From Chitinophagales bacterium (GTDB lineage: Bacteria; Bacteroidota; Bacteroidia; Chitinophagales; Chitinophagaceae), in contig JAATGQ010000073.1 of the NCBI GenBank assembly GCA_015654595.1, positions 1 through 64,000 of the forward strand: DNA of 64,000 nucleotides, in the 5' to 3' direction. The notes under the pieces were generated by a model, which searched no databases, was not told the origin of the DNA, and was given only the letters and a program-made list of their open reading frames with translations. Made by a program: the position numbers and the translations under genes. Shown piece after piece: positions 60,365 to 64,000 of the stretch (its first letter is position 1; each line of letters opens with the position of its first letter).

Positions 60365-62845
60365 TCATTTTAATAGGACTACCCAGCCGCTGTAGGGTTT
60401 TCTACCGGGGATAGTGATGATATAATAGTAGGTTGCCAAAGGAAGGACTTTACCGTTCATCGTTCCATCCCATGGCTTGGAATAGCCTGTGCTTTGAAAG
60501 AGTTGCTGCCCCCAGCGATTGAAAATGGATACTCTGCAATCTGGATACTCATTCAGATCGTCGATCACCCAACTGTCGTTGATACCATCTCCATTGGGGC
60601 TAAAAGCATTCGGAATACGGATATCCGGGTCGGGTACGACCTTGTAGAACCGGTGACTGACGCTGTCGGAACAATAACCATGTGTCCCGTATAAAGTAAC
60701 GGTAAAGTCCCCGGTGTGCATATACTTATACGTGGGACTCGCATCCTGGGATGTTCCGCCATCCCCGAAATTCCAAAGATATTTATCGGCGCCCGAAGAC
60801 AAATTGGTGAATGTAAAAGTTGCATCCCTCAATATGACTTCTGTATTGCTGTCCGGTATAGATGAAAACTCCAGCACCGGCGGCGCAGAAATATGGATCA
60901 CATCGGTAAGCGTCAGCGTATTGAAGCAGGTATTGCTGTTGGATGCCGCCAGCGTCACAGTATAATTACCCTCCGTCGCATACACATGACTGGGACTCGC
61001 ATCGGTAGACGTTGACCCATCCCCAAACGTCCAGGTATAAGAATCTGCACTCGAAGATTCATTGTCAAAATTGACGGTCGTATTGATACATCCGGCATCG
61101 GGTTTCGGCACAAAGGAAGCATGCGGCTGCGGCGTCACCTGTATCGTAACAGGATCTGCAGTCACGGTGCAAGCGCCATTCGTAACGCTCATATCGATCG
61201 TTGCGGTATTTTGAAGGATCACCTTGTACGGCCCGAACCCATTGCCCGTAGCAAAGCCGCCATCCCAATTCCAGCTGGCCTTCGAAGCACCAGGCTGATC
61301 GCCGGTATAGGTTACGGCTATCGGCTGGCCTGCACATATCGACGTCTGATCGACAGCAAAAGCCGGGGACGGTTTCCCGGAAACGACAAATTGCTGCGTC
61401 GTCACGGTCGATACACATCCTCCATCAGTCACCTGCAGCTGCAGGGTCACGGTTCCCGGCGTGTTGAATTGCACTGTATATGGCCCCGCGCCTGTACCAC
61501 CCTGGACCGCACCGCCGCCAAAACCAAACCAGTCGTAAGTAGCCGTCGAAGCCGCTGATCCGGTATATTGAATGGTCTCATTACTGCCCTGGCAAATGGT
61601 ATCCGGCGCAGCCGTAAACGTCGACGTCGGACCCGCCTTCAAGGTCACATCCACAGTCGAAGAAACGGCGCATCCATTGGCATCGGTTCCCGATACGGTA
61701 TAGGTTGTTGTCGCCGTCGGCGAGACGGTCATAGAAGCGCCCGGCGCCCCGCCAGGACTCCAGACATACCCCGTCACCGCAGGACCTCCGGGATCTGACG
61801 CCGCCGTCAGCACACTGCTCTGCCCCTGACAGATCGCATCGGGACTTGCCGTTGCATCGATCACGCCAAGCGGTTTCGTTCCGACCGTCCCGGTATAGGT
61901 CAACGTACAAAGATTATTCGCATCGGTCAACGTACAGGTATACGTCTGCGCCGAAAGCCCCGTTGCAGTAGCCGTACGCTGTATCGGGGTCGTAGGACTC
62001 CACGCATAACGATAAGGGGGATTCCCGCCCGCCACCGACAACGCAATACTGCCATTGCTGTTCGAACAGGTCGCATCGGTAATGGTTCCCGTCACCGTCG
62101 GCGGAGTAAAAGGCACACCAGCCAAAGCCATCACTACCAGCCTTCCATTTGGAGTGGCAGTATTGCTGACAAAATTTATCGTGATCGAAGTCAACGGAAC
62201 GGTCTGCTGTGCACAAGGAATATAGGCTTCACTGGAATACAATTCACCAAGTCCCGTACCAGGCCCTCCCTCCTGGTTAAAGGGGGCAGCCGCAGCCCTC
62301 GTGATCCGTCCATATCCTGTATAGACGGGTCCTGGATTGGATTTAAACCAGTCGTATTCATACCCCAGCCCCGGATCATAGCTGCTGCCATCGGCAAAGT
62401 TGTAAACGATATCGATATAACTGCCATTCTCGGTACCAAAGACCAACAGACTGACCCTTGCATAATCCGCCGGCGTATTCAACGTCAACGTGCCGCTTTT
62501 CACAGCCGCTGTAGCCTTCGGGTCCAAAGACAGGTATAACGCGTTATTGCCCGTATAAGGCGCCAGCTGCCAGGTATGCGTCCCATCACTCGTCTGCACA
62601 ACGCCATTGTCCGGAAGACCGCCGGTAAGACCATTGGCCGTCGCAAACGTATTGGAGAAGATCACATGTGCAGAAAGATCGAGATCGGTACTCGTCTGCA
62701 AAAGCGCATTCGTACCGGACTCGGCGACGGCGTCGTTGTTAAAACCAGAAACGGCAACAGGCACATAAATTTGCGAAAGGGCGCTGTAGTTAACAGCACC
62801 CAGACACATGAGAACTATGAAGAACAACAATGTTTTCACGAGCAT
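60365..62845 (-). CDS. T9SS type B-sorted adhesin-like protein with PKD domains (type A)
   Basis: About 826 aa from MLVKTLLFFIVLMCL, chosen because the signal peptide begins there. Paralogue of the 51190-53781 protein, with the same order: N-terminal region (YVPVAVSGFNNDAVAESG; GGLPDNGVVQ; APYTGNNALYLSLDP), SprB-like repeat (ALSVAGGNPPYRYAWSP), Ig-like segments (CQGQSSVLTAA), two PKD domains (YTWTFGDGSTSTDASPSHVY; YLWNFGDGGTSQDASPTYKY) and the gliding-type C-terminal domain (IPNAFSPNGDGINDSWVIDD). Followed directly by the metalloprotease gene, implying one transcript. Confidence 0.9.
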   Translation of the reverse strand: MLVKTLLFFIVLMCLGAVNYSALSQIYVPVAVSGFNNDAVAESGTNALLQTSTDLDLSAHVIFSNTFATANGLTGGLPDNGVVQTSDGTHTWQLAPYTGNNALYLSLDPKATAAVKSGTLTLNTPADYARVSLLVFGTENGSYIDIVYNFADGSSYDPGLGYEYDWFKSNPGPVYTGYGRITRAAAAPFNQEGGPGTGLGELYSSEAYIPCAQQTVPLTSITINFVSNTATPNGRLVVMALAGVPFTPPTVTGTITDATCSNSNGSIALSVAGGNPPYRYAWSPTTPIQRTATATGLSAQTYTCTLTDANNLCTLTYTGTVGTKPLGVIDATASPDAICQGQSSVLTAASDPGGPAVTGYVWSPGGAPGASMTVSPTATTTYTVSGTDANGCAVSSTVDVTLKAGPTSTFTAAPDTICQGSNETIQYTGSAASTATYDWFGFGGGAVQGGTGAGPYTVQFNTPGTVTLQLQVTDGGCVSTVTTQQFVVSGKPSPAFAVDQTSICAGQPIAVTYTGDQPGASKASWNWDGGFATGNGFGPYKVILQNTATIDMSVTNGACTVTADPVTIQVTPQPHASFVPKPDAGCINTTVNFDNESSSADSYTWTFGDGSTSTDASPSHVYATEGNYTVTLAASNSNTCFNTLTLTDVIHISAPPVLEFSSIPDSNTEVILRDATFTFTNLSSGADKYLWNFGDGGTSQDASPTYKYMHTGDFTVTLYGTHGYCSDSVSHRFYKVVPDPDIRIPNAFSPNGDGINDSWVIDDLNEYPDCRVSIFNRWGQQLFQSTGYSKPWDGTMNGKVLPLATYYYIITIPGRKPYSGWVVLLK

Positions 62846-62911
62846 AGTTTTGAAGTTGCGGAAGGTAGCCGGCACGGGTGCTCCCGCCCGCACCGGCTTT
62901 TCCGCAGGCTC

Positions 62912-64000
62912 TTACCTCACCAGGCTGACAGAACCTTTCCGCATGGATTGCGTACCATCCAGCAGCGTCACACGCACAGCATAGATATACACACCCGACG
63001 GCTGTGGCTTTCCATTGGAAGTACCATCCCACCCATCATTCACATTGGTGGTAGACCAGATCTGCTGACCCCATTGGTTAAATATCTTGAACTCGATGGC
63101 GCTGGCCTGATTACTGTATATTTTGAATACGTCATTCTTGCCATCTCCATTCGGAGTAAACGCGCTTGGAATAAATACGGCGTCATCGAAGGTCTTGCCA
63201 TTGGCCGTACCCGCCACACTCGCATCACAACTGTTACCGCCCAACGCAATCACGCTGATCGAAACCGGAGTGTTCGGATCAAGACCGGTGACCACCTGCG
63301 TAGTCCCCGTCAAGCCGGAACTTGGGTCGGCATAAGGACCGCCATTCACCGACACCTGATACCCTGTCGCCCCTGCCACGGGCGCCCAACTGAACGTCAC
63401 CGTATTCGTCGTAACGGATTGCACGGTTACAACCGGAGAACCGCCGGTCCCATTGACGGTCACCGCAACGGTATCGGTAGTCGTACAGCCATTCTCGGAC
63501 ACGGCCAAAACCACATCGTAGGTTCCCGGCGTCGTAAAGTCAATCGTATAAGGACCGGCCCCGGTACCGCTGGAAACCGCAGCTCCCGCAAAATCGTTCC
63601 AGTTGAAAGTAGCTCCCGAACCAGCCGTACCGGTATACGTCACCGTCTGGTCCTTCGTCGTACAGACCGTCGTCGGCGCCACGGTAAAGCTTGCCGTCGC
63701 CGCCGGCGTCACCGCAACAGACACGGTCGCCGAAGACACACAACCATAGAAATCGGTACCCGTCACGGTATAAGTGGTATTGGCATCCGGGATCACCGAC
63801 ACGGAGCTGCCTGTAGTGGCGCTCGGCGACCAGGTATACACTATCGGCTCGACCGTATCCGCAGCCACCGACAAAGTCGTTGCCGTTCCCTCACAGACAG
63901 TCGCAGGCACAGCCTTAGCCGTCAGATTCGGCGCGATAACCCACTTGACCGTATCATTAAAGGAATATTTACAACCGTTGCTGTCCGCAACATGACAAAC
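62912..64000 (-). CDS. T9SS type B-sorted adhesin-like protein (type B), 5' end beyond window
   Basis: C-terminal part of a third type B paralogue. The track begins at an internal codon (63910), but the frame stays open to the window edge and reads CHVADSNGCKYSFNDTV, matching the SDSNKCTTTVPDTV region of the neighbour; so the gene is partial. Seen here: Ig-like segments (VCEGTATTLSVAADTVEPIV), fibronectin-III-like domain (TVTFSWAPVAGATGYQVSVN) and C-terminal sorting domain (IPSAFTPNGDGKNDVFKIYS). It is followed after 66 bp by the type A gene, the same B-then-A order as further left. Confidence 0.9.
   Translation of the reverse strand, partial: VCHVADSNGCKYSFNDTVKWVIAPNLTAKAVPATVCEGTATTLSVAADTVEPIVYTWSPSATTGSSVSVIPDANTTYTVTGTDFYGCVSSATVSVAVTPAATASFTVAPTTVCTTKDQTVTYTGTAGSGATFNWNDFAGAAVSSGTGAGPYTIDFTTPGTYDVVLAVSENGCTTTDTVAVTVNGTGGSPVVTVQSVTTNTVTFSWAPVAGATGYQVSVNGGPYADPSSGLTGTTQVVTGLDPNTPVSISVIALGGNSCDASVAGTANGKTFDDAVFIPSAFTPNGDGKNDVFKIYSNQASAIEFKIFNQWGQQIWSTTNVNDGWDGTSNGKPQPSGVYIYAVRVTLLDGTQSMRKGSVSLVR

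Overview
The window reads as a chromosomal segment of a Bacteroidota bacterium, most likely a GC-rich member of the Chitinophagaceae. The evidence is two SusC/SusD pairs, an ECF sigma/FecR signalling unit feeding a SusC with an STN domain, many lipoproteins, solo FtsX-type permeases, and a block of type IX secretion (T9SS) substrates with 'gliding-motility-associated' C-terminal domains. Genus is inference; there is no rRNA, tRNA or housekeeping marker here.

Region by region. (1) 1-6.9 kb, minus strand: ECF sigma factor -> FecR anti-sigma -> SusC with STN domain -> SusD-like lipoprotein. The SusD frame is broken by an in-frame TAA, after which SusD-like sequence continues to the window edge. 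(2) 6.9-12.3 kb: a GlxA-type regulator, a VOC protein, an aldehyde dehydrogenase/DUF779 pair with a divergent AraC regulator, and a GNAT acetyltransferase. (3) 12.3-14.35 kb: a strikingly AT-rich two-gene cassette, TcmP plus a three-Cys DUF5131 (Gp37/Gp68-like) protein, with overlapping stop/start codons. It lies beside the amputated C-terminus of an FtsX-like permease and looks horizontally acquired. (4) 14.5-26.7 kb: a GH109-type glycosidase, an AraC regulator, a serine hydrolase, a nucleotidyltransferase/metallophosphoesterase pair, an Rpn-type nuclease, a small His-rich lipoprotein, a full-length FtsX/MacB-like permease, a LacI regulator and an N-acetylhexosamine-kinase-like phosphotransferase.

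(5) 26.7-40.3 kb: a polysaccharide-utilisation-like locus. The minus-strand operon is SusC-SusD-arylsulfotransferase-diheme cytochrome c (TsdA-like). Divergent to it are a GH123/DUF6067-like glycosidase and a DUF5107-TPR protein. Near-identical LacI-type palindromes (GCAAACGTTTGC) lie in this divergent promoter, before the GH109 gene and before the kinase. Together with the LacI gene they suggest one scattered regulon for N-acetylhexosamine (GalNAc-type) glycan use. (6) 40.3-51.2 kb: a DUF6934/small-protein pair, a serine hydrolase, secreted proteins, a metallophosphoesterase, a NudK-like Nudix hydrolase, a GH43 enzyme, an S1/P1 nuclease with a C-terminal extension, and a hybrid histidine kinase. 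(7) 51.2-64 kb, minus strand: a tandem array of five large T9SS-targeted adhesin-like proteins of two related kinds, with an M43 metalloprotease between them. All four whose N-terminus lies in the window share an N-terminal region I do not recognise as a named domain.

Four genes carry short in-frame tandem repeats that give Pro/Ala/Ser-rich inserts or linkers, and a 19-bp tandem repeat precedes the LacI gene. No CRISPR array, insertion sequence, rRNA or tRNA was seen. Starts were moved inward from the ORF-track start wherever a signal peptide, domain edge or ribosome binding site argued for it.
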